Shown: positions 18,284 to 27,567 of the stretch, piece after piece
Layout: every line of letters starts with the position of its first letter
Numbering within the stretch: position 1 is the stretch's first letter
Assembly (NCBI GenBank): GCA_017963125.1
Contig: JAGCUA010000009.1
Span: 1-64,000, forward strand
From: a bacterium
GTDB taxonomy: Bacteria > UBP6 > UBA1177
DNA length: 64,000 bases
Direction of reading: 5' to 3'
Translations under genes and position numbers: made by a program
The notes under the pieces: generated by a model
The model's database searches: none
Told to the model about the DNA's origin: nothing
The model's input: the letters and a program-made list of their open reading frames with translations, nothing else

Positions 18284-19408
18284 ATGAAAAGGCCTGACGG
18301 TTCGCTCATAAGTTTTATGAGCAATCTTGTAAAAAAGAACGGCGGAATCAACTGCGCGCAGGGAATTCCGGGCTTCGAACCTCCGAAAGAGCTGATCGAA
18401 GAGCTGGTTTCCGCGGCGAAAACACAGATCCATCAGTATCCCGCGGGAAACGGGAACCCGGAACTTCGCGGACTTGTCGCTTCGGGGCTTTGCGGAAACT
18501 GCGGGATCAGTGCTGAAAACGTTCTCGTGACGAACGGCGCTACCGAAGCTATCTCGCTTATCTATCTTTATCTGCGGCAGAAAACGGCCGGAAAATTCAC
18601 GGTTTTGTCTTTCGATCCCGTTTATGAAAGCTATGCAAATCTGCCGAAGATCTACGGCGACAGGTTTTTGTGCGAATATCCGGATGATTCTGGAACTTTT
18701 GATTTCGATGCGTTGGAAGAGCGCGTGAAAAATGAAAAAGTAAACCTCGTTCTGCTCTGTTCTCCAGGAAATCCGCTTGGGAAAATCTGGAAAAAAGAAG
18801 AAATTTCAAGGCTTTACGAAATCTGCAAAAAATACGGCGCAAACCTTGTTTTCGATTCGGTATACAGCGATTTGTACTTCGGAGAAAAACCATATCTTCC
18901 TTTTGAACTCGTTGACGAAACGCTTTTTGTCGTTTCGGCGTTTTCAAAGATGCTTTCTATTACCGGATGGCGGGTAGGTTACATCGTAGGATCTGTGCAG
19001 CATATTGAAAATCTTGCAAAAATCCACGACTACACCGGGCTTTGTACTCCTTCGGTCCTGCAGGCTGCGATTGCCGGATATCTGGAAAAGAACGATTTCG
19101 GCCGTGATTATCTCGCTTTTTTGCGCGGGAAGGTGAGAGAGTCCTTTGAGATCATGTATTCTGCGCTTCAGAAAAGCGGTTTTCTGATGCCTTCGATCGA
19201 CGGCGGCTACTTTGTCTGGGCGAAGATCCCGCAGGGATTCGATGACGGTTTCAAGTTTGCGATGGATTTGTATGAAAGCAAAAAAGTCGGCACGGTCCCC
19301 GGAATTCATTTCAGTGAAAAAGGTAATGAATTCATAAGGATAAGCATCGCAAAAGAGGCTTCGGAAATTGCGGAAGCAGCTTCAAGGATCGCAGATTTCG
19401 TTAAATAA
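18284..19408 (+). CDS. PLP-dependent aminotransferase, class I/II
   Basis: This 374-residue fold-type I enzyme is probably an aspartate-type or broad amino-acid aminotransferase. Visible residues are the PLP lysine Lys 222 in SAFSKMLSITGWRVGY, Asn 163 in CSPGNPLGK (usual N-P-x-G), Asp 191 in VFDSVYSD, and a carboxylate-binding Arg in FIRISIAKE near the C-terminus. The N-terminal INCAQGIPGFEPP segment is typical of the substrate-entry region. The ATG follows the M42 stop by 3 bases, so the two are coupled; peptide breakdown and amino-acid turnover may be linked. The exact substrate cannot be read from sequence. Confidence 0.9.
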   Translation: MKRPDGSLISFMSNLVKKNGGINCAQGIPGFEPPKELIEELVSAAKTQIHQYPAGNGNPELRGLVASGLCGNCGISAENVLVTNGATEAISLIYLYLRQKTAGKFTVLSFDPVYESYANLPKIYGDRFLCEYPDDSGTFDFDALEERVKNEKVNLVLLCSPGNPLGKIWKKEEISRLYEICKKYGANLVFDSVYSDLYFGEKPYLPFELVDETLFVVSAFSKMLSITGWRVGYIVGSVQHIENLAKIHDYTGLCTPSVLQAAIAGYLEKNDFGRDYLAFLRGKVRESFEIMYSALQKSGFLMPSIDGGYFVWAKIPQGFDDGFKFAMDLYESKKVGTVPGIHFSEKGNEFIRISIAKEASEIAEAASRIADFVK

Positions 19409-19427
19409 AAACTCTTTTTTTCTGAAA

Positions 19428-19455
19428 AATCTAAGAACTTAAAGATTGTTTTTTT
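19428..19455 (+). terminator. Candidate terminator after the aminotransferase gene
   Basis: Arms AATCT (19428-19432) and AGATT (19443-19447), with inner AAG/CTT pairing, are followed by a G and seven T (19448-19455). It lies between converging genes. The stem is short and AT-rich, so it is a moderate candidate. Confidence 0.45.
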
Positions 19456-19482
19456 ATGAAACTTGTCTGAATTTAAGATAAA

Positions 19483-21555
19483 TCAGTAGTCCTGAGAGCA
19501 GCCTTCATCAACAAGGCCGTTGCAGTTGTTGTCGATGTTGTCGCCGCAGATTTCCGGCTCAGGAACGCATGTATTCGGATCGGGGCAGCCTTCATCAATA
19601 TCTCCGTCGCCGTCGTTGTCGATACCGTCGCCGCAGATTTCGTACAATCCTGTGCCGCAGTTGATGCCGTCATCGATTTTACCGTTGCAGTCGTTGTCGA
19701 TGTAGTCGCAGATTTCGACTCCGCCGTTGGTCGGTTCGCAGGTGACCTGGCAGGCAACCTTGACAACGATGTTGACAATCGCCGATTCCGGTGCCGTATT
19801 AACATAGTTTTTGAAAGAGTCGCAAGAAGTTCCGTTCAAAGTTACAGTGTTTTCTGTTGCGTTGAACGACCAGCCGTTTGTATTATCTTTGTTAACGAGA
19901 ACAGGAGTGCCGTTGTTGTTTATTTCAACGCTGATTCTCGATGTATCGGAATTATCCTGAAGTACGACAGGTGCCGTGCAGGAAACGATTGCTGATGAAA
20001 TCGAATTGAGAGCCGTGATAATTGATGCCGTGTCCGTGATAGGATACCAAACTCCGGTTCCGCTTGCATTAGCCAGATTGTTCATGTTTGTTTCATTAAC
20101 TCCGGCCAATCCCATATAGTAAACTTTTACACCGTCTGCAACGAGAGCCTTAGTATTTGTTATAGCCGTGTTTATGTTGAAATCTCCTGAGCCGTCGGTT
20201 CCTGTAGCTGCATCCGTGATGACAACTACGACTTTCTGTCTTTCAGAAGAGTGGGTATCACCTGCAAATTCGTAATATTTGTTGTTTCTCATCAAAGTAA
20301 GAGATTCGGGAAGCGGTGTCCCGCCGTTCGGTCCGACATTGCATGCGTTGAAGTTTCCATAGCTTGTATCCGGCTGCAGATCTATGCATTCTGCAAAGTT
20401 GCTGTCTCCGCCATTGCCAGGGAATGTTCCCATTCCGATATTGAATTTTGATGAAAATTCGGTTGCTTTAGAGTTTAGTGCATCCATCAAGGCTTCCCAG
20501 CGAGTCGTTCCGTTGCAGCTGCTGCTGCTGCCGCAACCACTGTCTTCATCATCCGGATCAGCGCACCATCTCATCGAACCTGATGCGTCAAGCATGAAGT
20601 AGACATTCGGTTTCAGAGGCACGCTTGTAACTTCTTCGCCGCCGCCGCATGCTTCGGTGACAGCAATGTTTTCGCATGCGTCGCCGATACCGTTGCCGTT
20701 GTAGTCGACCTGGTTTTTGTTCTTAACTTCAGGGCAGTTGTCGCATGCGTCGCCGACACCGTCGTCGTCGCTGTCAAGCTGGTCTTCGTTCGGTGTATTC
20801 TGGCAGTTGTCCTCAGTATTCGGTACGTTGTCGCCGTCGATATCGGGGTTGTAGATCTCTTCTTCGCAGGCATCGCCTTTTCCGTTATTGTTTTCATCGA
20901 GCTGGTCTACATTCGGAACCAGCGGGCAGTTGTCGCACGCGTCACCGATACCGTCGTTATCGCTGTCAAGCTGATCAGGATTGGGTTTGTCGGGGCAGTT
21001 GTCCTGATTGTATGTGTTTTTTACACCGTCTCCGTCAGGATCGACCAAAGCTGGTTCACATTCGTCACCGACACCGTTTCCGTCGCTGTCTTTCTGATCT
21101 TTGTTTTTATCGTTCGGACAGTTGTCGCATGCGTCGCCTAATCCGTCGCCGTCGCTGTCAAGCTGATCTGCATTCTCGAGAAGGTAGCAGTTGTCAACAC
21201 AGTCCATGATTCCGTCACCGTCTGAATCGAAATCAGGAACATTGCATCCGCATATCCCGGGTTCTGTTTTGTCGAAATCTGTGGGGCAGAGGTCTTCTTT
21301 ATCACTGTCATCTTTTTCAACGCTGTCTTTATCCGGTTGCGGTTCAGGTTCTTTGTCCGGTTCTTCGGTCTTATCTTTGTCTGGGACCTGAGTTTCTTCG
21401 TCGTTTACAACTGCATCCGGAAGTCCTTCATCTTCATCTGAAACTTCTGTGGAACCGTCGTTTGTCGGTGTGGTTACTTCTTCACCGGTTTTGCTGCTTC
21501 CACAGGAAACAAAAAACAAAATTAACATAATCAAGCAAGTCGTTCGGAATTTCAT
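19483..21555 (-). CDS. Lipoprotein with thrombospondin type 3 repeats, vWA domain and MopE-like motifs
   Basis: This 690-residue surface or periplasmic lipoprotein has a signal peptide ending LFFVSC (Cys 18). An acidic Pro/Asp/Glu linker (about 25-80) follows. Then come about nine thrombospondin-3 units of the form DSDGDGxxDxCDNC (about 105-295), each a Ca2+-binding loop. A von Willebrand A domain has the MIDAS start YFMLDASGSMRW (around 320) and VVVVITDAATG. The C-terminus has three CDxIDNDCNGxIDDG units, as in MopE-type metal-binding motifs. The whole suggests a calcium-rigidified stalk presenting an adhesion domain. The start has GGAGG 5 bases upstream. A function beyond adhesion or binding is not readable. 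Confidence 0.88.
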   Translation of the reverse strand: MKFRTTCLIMLILFFVSCGSSKTGEEVTTPTNDGSTEVSDEDEGLPDAVVNDEETQVPDKDKTEEPDKEPEPQPDKDSVEKDDSDKEDLCPTDFDKTEPGICGCNVPDFDSDGDGIMDCVDNCYLLENADQLDSDGDGLGDACDNCPNDKNKDQKDSDGNGVGDECEPALVDPDGDGVKNTYNQDNCPDKPNPDQLDSDNDGIGDACDNCPLVPNVDQLDENNNGKGDACEEEIYNPDIDGDNVPNTEDNCQNTPNEDQLDSDDDGVGDACDNCPEVKNKNQVDYNGNGIGDACENIAVTEACGGGEEVTSVPLKPNVYFMLDASGSMRWCADPDDEDSGCGSSSSCNGTTRWEALMDALNSKATEFSSKFNIGMGTFPGNGGDSNFAECIDLQPDTSYGNFNACNVGPNGGTPLPESLTLMRNNKYYEFAGDTHSSERQKVVVVITDAATGTDGSGDFNINTAITNTKALVADGVKVYYMGLAGVNETNMNNLANASGTGVWYPITDTASIITALNSISSAIVSCTAPVVLQDNSDTSRISVEINNNGTPVLVNKDNTNGWSFNATENTVTLNGTSCDSFKNYVNTAPESAIVNIVVKVACQVTCEPTNGGVEICDYIDNDCNGKIDDGINCGTGLYEICGDGIDNDGDGDIDEGCPDPNTCVPEPEICGDNIDNNCNGLVDEGCSQDY

Positions 21556-21591
21556 GACCGTCCTCCCTTTTTATAAAAAGTCAACGCACCG

Positions 21592-21620
21592 ATCATATCA
21601 AGAAATAATAGTCAAGTCAA
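21592..21620 (-). promoter_or_regulatory. Promoter of the thrombospondin-3/vWA lipoprotein gene
   Basis: The minus strand has TTGACT (21620-21615), 17 bases, then TATGAT (21597-21592), 37 bases before the ATG. Confidence 0.55.
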
Positions 21621-21696
21621 TCGTAACAATACGTTTTTTCAAGATTGGACTTTAATAAATTTTTTTTTATAATCAGGAGTTTTTAGGAGGTGCTTT

Positions 21697-22350
21697 TTGG
21701 GCAGACTGCTTTTTTGTCTTTCTTTCTGTAAAAAAATATTTTTTCTATTTTCGATTTTTCTTCTTCTTTTTGTGCAGGGAAAGCTTTTCGTCTATCTCGA
21801 AAACATGGTTTCCTGCTTTCCGGTAACAATAATTTCGATGCAGAAAGAGCCGGTTGAACAGATGGTGTCAGCCATGAAAGTCTGTTCAGTTTCGGTTCAG
21901 AGCGAAAGAATGACGTTCGATTCATCGATTTTCAACGACTACGAAAAGCTGCCGGTCAAGGAGATCTATCTCTATTCCATGAAGATCCCGTATCAGAACT
22001 GGAGCGAAGTGAAAAATATGGAGGACGTTATCACCGAAGCCAACCCCTACATCGAGGAGATCGTCTCTTCCTACGCCGTTTCAAAGATCAGGTTCCAGCT
22101 TTTATCGTTCATTTTCCAGATACTTGTCGGCGTTTATTTCGTCTTTAAGATCGTTGCCTCAAACAAATCTTCAAAAAAATGTTTTATTATGATTTCGATA
22201 ATAATTTCAGTTCTTTATGCTGCTGCGTCCGTTGTTCTGCTGAATCTTTTCCCTGCGTTTATGATGCCGCTTTCAGCTGTTTCCGCAGGAGTTCTTTTTC
22301 TGATTTATTTAATAATTTCGCTTCTAAATTACAGGTTTGCAAAATGGTAG
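21697..22350 (+). CDS. Membrane protein of unknown function
   Basis: I do not recognise this 217-residue protein. It has an N-terminal hydrophobic helix (about 12-30), a soluble, probably periplasmic region (about 31-125) and three C-terminal hydrophobic segments (about 127-147, 158-178 and 180-208). It starts with TTG, with AGGAGG 6 bases upstream. Its stop overlaps the ATG of the next gene (ATGGTAG), so it is translationally coupled to the EEP-like lipoprotein. That coupling is the only hint at its role. Confidence 0.65.
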   Translation: MGRLLFCLSFCKKIFFLFSIFLLLFVQGKLFVYLENMVSCFPVTIISMQKEPVEQMVSAMKVCSVSVQSERMTFDSSIFNDYEKLPVKEIYLYSMKIPYQNWSEVKNMEDVITEANPYIEEIVSSYAVSKIRFQLLSFIFQILVGVYFVFKIVASNKSSKKCFIMISIIISVLYAAASVVLLNLFPAFMMPLSAVSAGVLFLIYLIISLLNYRFAKW

Positions 22351-23570
22351 TTAGATTTTACAAGATTCTCTGCACTTTGTTGTGTGCTTTTCTCTTTTTT
22401 TCCTGTATGTCGCACGGACATTCGGTCGAGGTCGTCAATGATGATGCCGATACTGGGCAGGAGATCTCAGATTCTGAAACTGATGAAGATTTAGCCGGAG
22501 ACAGTGACGACAGTACTGAGACCGATTTTGATGCCGAAACCGGTTCCGATGCCAAAAATGATGAAGATATTGATTTTGTTGAAGATTTTGATTCTAAGCC
22601 CGATGAAGACACCGCTCCTGACGAAGATTCCGATTATGTCACGGATGAAGATTTTGATTCGACCGGTGACCATGACGATCTTCCTGACAAAGATGCCGGA
22701 GAGATCGAGCCTTACGACGGAGATTCGATTCAGATAAGAATCGTTGCAGGAAACATCACGAGCGGAAACAAACAGTCTTACGATCCGGGTCACGGAATAA
22801 GGATCTTTCAGGCTCTTAAACCCGACATCGCACTTGTTCAGGAGATGAATTACGGAAATAATTCGGAAAGCGACTACAAAGAATTTGCACAAGAGATCGT
22901 CGGAACGAAATATTACGCGGTTGACAACAAACAAAAATGCCAAAACAGCAAATGCAACATTCCTAACGGTATAGTCAGCAAATATCCCATAACTGACTCG
23001 GATTCATGGGATGATCCGAATATCAATGACCGTGCTTTGCTGTGGGCAATTATCGATATTCCCGGTGAAAAGGATATTTTTGCGGTAAGCGTCCATCTTC
23101 ACACGGATCCCGAATCGGATCAGGTTACTGCTGCAAAGCTGATTGTTGATGAAATAGCGAAAGTCAAAGAGAAAAATCCCGAAAAATACTACTATGTCGT
23201 AGGCGGCGATTTCAACGGAGATTCTGCTGTTTCGCAAAACGGATTCGGCAAAAACAACACTTTTTATGTCGACGGTCCGGATCCTGTCGATGAAAAAGGA
23301 AACGGCAACACAAATGCCAAGAGAGAAAAGCAGTATGACTTTGTTTTAGCCGATCATCCTCTGCACGGATTCCAGGTTCCGGTTGTTTATTATTCTTCGG
23401 AAGATCCAACAAAAACAAAGAGTTACGCAGACGGGTTCGTTTTTGACACGCGCCTTTACGATCAGAGCGTGCTGGATGAATATTTTTCACCGGCAGATCA
23501 AAACGATTCTGGTGCTTCGCAGATGCAGCATATGGCTGTTGTTAAAGATTTTCTGATAGAGCTCAAATGA
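22344..23570 (+). CDS. Lipoprotein with an endonuclease/exonuclease/phosphatase-type domain
   Basis: The 408-residue protein has a signal peptide ending AFLFFSC (Cys 21) and a very acidic Asp/Glu-rich linker (about 30-125). Then comes a domain resembling the EEP superfamily (DNase I, phosphatases): IRIVAGNITSGN, ALVQEMNYG with the metal-binding Glu, FAVSVHLHTD with His, VVGGDFNGD with the paired Asp/Asn, and a late YDFVLADHPLHG. The active-site residues look intact, so it may be a surface-attached nuclease or phosphodiesterase. I chose the ATG at 22344 because the lipoprotein signal starts there. It overlaps birA by 4 bases. Confidence 0.78.
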   Translation: MVVRFYKILCTLLCAFLFFSCMSHGHSVEVVNDDADTGQEISDSETDEDLAGDSDDSTETDFDAETGSDAKNDEDIDFVEDFDSKPDEDTAPDEDSDYVTDEDFDSTGDHDDLPDKDAGEIEPYDGDSIQIRIVAGNITSGNKQSYDPGHGIRIFQALKPDIALVQEMNYGNNSESDYKEFAQEIVGTKYYAVDNKQKCQNSKCNIPNGIVSKYPITDSDSWDDPNINDRALLWAIIDIPGEKDIFAVSVHLHTDPESDQVTAAKLIVDEIAKVKEKNPEKYYYVVGGDFNGDSAVSQNGFGKNNTFYVDGPDPVDEKGNGNTNAKREKQYDFVLADHPLHGFQVPVVYYSSEDPTKTKSYADGFVFDTRLYDQSVLDEYFSPADQNDSGASQMQHMAVVKDFLIELK

Positions 23571-24304
23571 AGGAAGATTTTCTCCCCGAAAACAGATTTG
23601 AAAAGATCTACCGCTTCAATGAAGTCACTTCAACTATGGACGAATGCGAAGAGTTGATTAAATCAGGAGTCCGCAGAGGAATTGTCGTCGCAGAATCGCA
23701 GACTTCGGGTCGCGGCAGAAACGCGAAAAAATGGGTATCTGCTGCGAACGGGAACATCTATCTCTCGTTTTTTGACGAACTTAATGTCGGTCTCATTCCG
23801 CAGAGATGTGCAGTCGCATCGTTTCTTGCGGTAGATTTTTTTATGAAAGAGAAGGGCAGAGTGAAAATAAAATGGCCTAACGATATTTTGATCGATTTTA
23901 GAAAAGTCTCTGGAATTATTGCTAAAATTTTTGATTTTGACGGGAAAAGATTCTATATCTGCGGGATAGGTGTGAATGTTTTCATGCCTGAAGACCGTGA
24001 AAAGAATTTTGTCTGGAAACCGACTGCTGTTTCAGAGTTTGCTGAGGTTTCAAGCGAAAAAGTTCTGGATAAACTTATAGAAAAAATCGATTACGCCTTT
24101 TCTGCGCAAAGTAATAAAATTTTTAATGTTTACGCTGAAAAAATAAGCTGGATGACTGGAAAAAACATAGTGTTTTCACAGGATTTAATAAAAAAGGAAA
24201 ATGGAAGGATCGTCGGATTTTCTGATGATTTTTCTGTGATAAGAATTTCAACGGACGAAGGCTTGAAGGAACTTTCAGCTTTGTCGATTTTATCAATAAT
24301 CTAA
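23567..24304 (+). CDS. birA: Biotin--protein ligase, catalytic-only form
   Basis: This enzyme attaches biotin, through biotinyl-AMP, to the carrier domain of acetyl-CoA carboxylase or other carboxylases. The biotinoyl-AMP loop QTSGRGRNAKKW and the catalytic KIKWPNDILIDFRKVSGIIA motif are clear, with GIGVNVF after them. At 245 residues it has the catalytic and C-terminal domains but no N-terminal helix-turn-helix, so it should not act as the biotin-operon repressor. The ATG overlaps the previous stop (ATGA). Biological connection with the upstream lipoprotein is unclear. Confidence 0.92.
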   Translation: MKEDFLPENRFEKIYRFNEVTSTMDECEELIKSGVRRGIVVAESQTSGRGRNAKKWVSAANGNIYLSFFDELNVGLIPQRCAVASFLAVDFFMKEKGRVKIKWPNDILIDFRKVSGIIAKIFDFDGKRFYICGIGVNVFMPEDREKNFVWKPTAVSEFAEVSSEKVLDKLIEKIDYAFSAQSNKIFNVYAEKISWMTGKNIVFSQDLIKKENGRIVGFSDDFSVIRISTDEGLKELSALSILSII

Positions 24305-24319
24305 AATGGTTGAATATCT

Positions 24320-26431
24320 ATGAAAACTTTAAAGTCAATTGTTAAAAACAGAGCCTTCATGGCATTTGCCATAATCTTTCTTGCGTTTATGCTCAACTTT
24401 ATCCCGTCAAAAATCGCGCTTGCATTGAAGCTGCCGCTTTTTCTGGACAGTATCGGCACTGTAGTTGCTGCGATGATCGGCGGGAACCTCCCTGCGGTTA
24501 TTGTCGGCTTTTGTGTAAATGCAGTTAACGGGATATCCGACACGGCAACGTTTTATTACGCTTTAATCAGCATTCTGATAGGCTGCATGGCGGCGATTTT
24601 CCACAGGAACGGCTTCTTCAAGCACATCGGCGGCATAATTGCTGCCATTCTTGTTTTTGCCGTTATTGGCGGAGGTCTTGGTTCTGTGCTTACATATTTT
24701 CTTTATGGATACGATTTCGGCGAGGGAATTTCGGCACCGTTTTCTCTTGCGATTTACGAACATCTCGGTTTTTCCAAATTCGCGTCGCAGCTTCTGGCAG
24801 ACATTATTATCGATATCCTGGATAAAACTATCGTTGTTGTATGTTCGATCGCCATTTTTCGTCTGATGCCCTGGTCGTGGAAGGATAAGGCGCAACGGCT
24901 TTTCCTGTTTTTTCCTGATGCAGACGGAGAATACAGGCAGATCCTGCTTCGAAACAATATAAAACGCTCTCTTATTAAAAAAGTTGTCGTTATGGTCATT
25001 GTTGCCGAGATACTTTTGGGAACTTTGGCGACAACCACAGGATTTTTTCTTTACAGGGAAGTTGCGCTGAGCAAGTTTACCGATATAGCCAACGGTGTTA
25101 CGAAAGCAGCCTCGGTTGTAATTGATTCCGAGCGGCTTGACGAGTTTCTTGAAAAAGGGAAAACTGCGGAAGGATATTCTGAAATTGAGAAAAATCTCTA
25201 CAAGATAAAGGAGAGTTTTCCGCAAACGATGTATCTTTATGTGTATAAAATTATGGAAGACGGCTGCCATGTCGTCTTTGATCTCGATTCAGAAGGCGGT
25301 GCCGAGGCGAGCCAGCCCGGTGAAGTTATAGAATTTGACCCGACTTTCGTTCCGTATCTGCCGAAACTTTTTAAAGGTGAAGAAATAGAACCTATAATTT
25401 CAGACGACCAGTACGGAGCTCTTCTCACGGTTTACAAACCGCTCAAGGATTCGACCTATGTCGCAGCGGACATTACGATAGGCAGTATTGCAGCAGATGA
25501 AGCAAAATTTGTAATTAAACTAATTTCGGTTTTTTTCGGGCTTTCGATCATCATTATGAGCATAATCCTCGAGTTCGTAAACCGCGGTATTGTATATCCG
25601 GTCAACCGCATGGCAATGGCTTCGATGCAGTTCGCATACAATCTGGAACGTGGCGGAAATGCAGGCCTTGAAGCGCTTAAAGCCATTAATATCAGGACTT
25701 TTGACGAAATTGAGAATTTGTATAAATCGCTTGTGAAAATGGGCGGTGATTCGTTGAATTTCATTGCACAGATGCACAGACAGAACGAACGTATCACTAA
25801 TATGCAGGAAGAGATTATCGTAAACTTCGCTGAAATGGTCGAAGCGCGCGACATAAGTACAGGAAACCACGTCAAAAAGACTGCCGATTATGTCGAGGCG
25901 ATAGCGAAAGAACTTCAGAAAGAAGGAAAATTCAAAGATATTCTGACCGATTCCTACATAAAAGTCCTGAAACGCTCCGCACCGCTTCACGATATCGGAA
26001 AAATCGCGATTTCAGACCTGATATTGAACAAACCCGGCAGGTTTACCGACGAGGAGTTCAAAATCATGCAGAGTCATACTACCGAAGGAAAAAAGATTCT
26101 CACCAAGATTGAGACAAATGCAAGCGATATGGATGAAGGTTACCTGAAAGAATCTATTGAAATGGCACAGTATCACCATGAAAAGTGGGACGGAACAGGC
26201 TATCCGAACAAAGTCAAAGGCGATGATATTCCAGTTTCGGCAAGGATCATGGCAGTTGCCGATGTTTTCGACGCTCTTGTGGCTGAGCGGGTCTATAAAA
26301 AATCATTCCCTTATGAAAAGGCGATGGAAATCATCACGGAAGGTTCGGGAAAGGCTTTCGATCCGGTTGTGGTCGAAGCATTCTCCCGCATTTCAAAAGA
26401 GCTCTATGACGAGCGCACAAAACTTCAGTAA
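24320..26431 (+). CDS. Membrane HD-GYP protein, likely cyclic-di-GMP phosphodiesterase
   Basis: This 703-residue protein begins with about six hydrophobic segments (about 8-185) of an integral sensor type. A single helix, an extracytoplasmic sensor-like region (about 235-395), another helix and a HAMP-like linker follow. The C-terminal HD-GYP domain (about 510-690) has all signature residues: HDIGK, the metal-binding HxxEG region (MQSHTTEG), YHHEKWDGTGYP, and IMAVADVFDALVAERVYKK. Proteins with the intact motif hydrolyse cyclic-di-GMP, so this links an external signal to adhesion or motility. It converges with dxr, their last 7 bases overlapping. Confidence 0.9.
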   Translation: MKTLKSIVKNRAFMAFAIIFLAFMLNFIPSKIALALKLPLFLDSIGTVVAAMIGGNLPAVIVGFCVNAVNGISDTATFYYALISILIGCMAAIFHRNGFFKHIGGIIAAILVFAVIGGGLGSVLTYFLYGYDFGEGISAPFSLAIYEHLGFSKFASQLLADIIIDILDKTIVVVCSIAIFRLMPWSWKDKAQRLFLFFPDADGEYRQILLRNNIKRSLIKKVVVMVIVAEILLGTLATTTGFFLYREVALSKFTDIANGVTKAASVVIDSERLDEFLEKGKTAEGYSEIEKNLYKIKESFPQTMYLYVYKIMEDGCHVVFDLDSEGGAEASQPGEVIEFDPTFVPYLPKLFKGEEIEPIISDDQYGALLTVYKPLKDSTYVAADITIGSIAADEAKFVIKLISVFFGLSIIIMSIILEFVNRGIVYPVNRMAMASMQFAYNLERGGNAGLEALKAINIRTFDEIENLYKSLVKMGGDSLNFIAQMHRQNERITNMQEEIIVNFAEMVEARDISTGNHVKKTADYVEAIAKELQKEGKFKDILTDSYIKVLKRSAPLHDIGKIAISDLILNKPGRFTDEEFKIMQSHTTEGKKILTKIETNASDMDEGYLKESIEMAQYHHEKWDGTGYPNKVKGDDIPVSARIMAVADVFDALVAERVYKKSFPYEKAMEIITEGSGKAFDPVVVEAFSRISKELYDERTKLQ

Positions 26432-27567
26432 GAAGAAAATTCTTCGATTTCTCTAATAAAATCCGATATCTCTTTAACCGACTGCGGTGCTTTGCGGCCG
26501 CTGAATCTTTCTGTTGCCGCCTGCACGATACTGTGTATCCCTCTGACTTTGATTTCGCCTCTGAGGAACTTGGATACCGCCGTTTCATCTGATATCGCAT
26601 AAGCCGTCATGCCAGAATAATCGCGGTTTTTCAGAAGTTCGAATGCAGTCTTGAGAAGCGGGTATTTGACAAGATCAGGAGGCAGGAAAGTCATAGTTTT
26701 GCCGCAGTACTCAAAGTTCATTTCGGGAAATTTTTCTGTTACGGGAAGCATTTCAGGGTAGGAGAGTGCCGCTGCGATCGGAACGAGCATGTTTCCTACG
26801 GCATTCTGCGAAAGGCTCGAGCCGTCCTTGAAAAGAAGTGCCGCATGAACGTTTACGCTCGGGTGGACAAGAACGTCGAGTTGTTCCGGTTCGAGATCGA
26901 AAAGCCAGAACGCTTCGAAAAGTTCCAGGCCTTTGTTGAGCATTGTCGCGCTGTCGACTGTCACTTTCTGACCCATGCTCCAGACCGGGTGCTTTAGGGC
27001 AGCAGCTGCGTCTGCGTTTTCCATTTCGGCTGCGCTTAGCTCACGCAGAGCTCCTCCTGAAGCGGTGATATAGACTTTTGCTATGTTGCTCCTGCGGCTG
27101 TGTTCCAGAAGTTGCATAAGGGCTGCGTGTTCGCTGTCGATGGGGATTATCTTTGATCTGTCAGCTGTTACGCTTGAACCTAAGTAATATCCTGAAATCA
27201 CTAACGATTCTTTGTTGGCAAGACAGACCGGGATCCCGCGTTTTATCGCTTCGACAGTGATTTTCCAGCCTGATTTCCCGGGAAGAGCCATGACGATTTT
27301 GTCAGGATCCAAGTCGAGAAGGCGCATGATTCCTTCTTCGCCGGAATATACTTTGCCGCCGAATGCGACTTTTTCCGCATCTGCCGCATCCGAAACTGCC
27401 ACAGCTTTCAACGATTTGTGCCTCTGGATCATTTCGTTTAGAAGCGTGACGTTTTTTCCTGCCGAGCAGCCGATTATTTCAAATTTTTTGGGAAAAGCGC
27501 GGACAAGGCGTTCGGTGTTTGTGCCGATCGAGCCTGTGATACCGAAAATTACGATTTTATCCGACAT
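26425..27567 (-). CDS. dxr: 1-deoxy-D-xylulose 5-phosphate reductoisomerase
   Basis: Dxr makes 2-C-methyl-D-erythritol 4-phosphate, the first committed step of the MEP isoprenoid pathway, using NADPH and a divalent metal. The N-terminal FGITGSIGTN is the NADPH-binding Rossmann motif. PIDSEHAALMQLL carries the metal-binding Asp and Glu, and ASGGALRE and PVWSMGQKVTVDSATMLNKGLE are the substrate-binding loops. The 380 residues cover the complete family. It follows cdsA with an 11-base overlap, an order (cdsA-dxr) common in bacteria. Confidence 0.97.
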   Translation of the reverse strand: MSDKIVIFGITGSIGTNTERLVRAFPKKFEIIGCSAGKNVTLLNEMIQRHKSLKAVAVSDAADAEKVAFGGKVYSGEEGIMRLLDLDPDKIVMALPGKSGWKITVEAIKRGIPVCLANKESLVISGYYLGSSVTADRSKIIPIDSEHAALMQLLEHSRRSNIAKVYITASGGALRELSAAEMENADAAAALKHPVWSMGQKVTVDSATMLNKGLELFEAFWLFDLEPEQLDVLVHPSVNVHAALLFKDGSSLSQNAVGNMLVPIAAALSYPEMLPVTEKFPEMNFEYCGKTMTFLPPDLVKYPLLKTAFELLKNRDYSGMTAYAISDETAVSKFLRGEIKVRGIHSIVQAATERFSGRKAPQSVKEISDFIREIEEFSSY

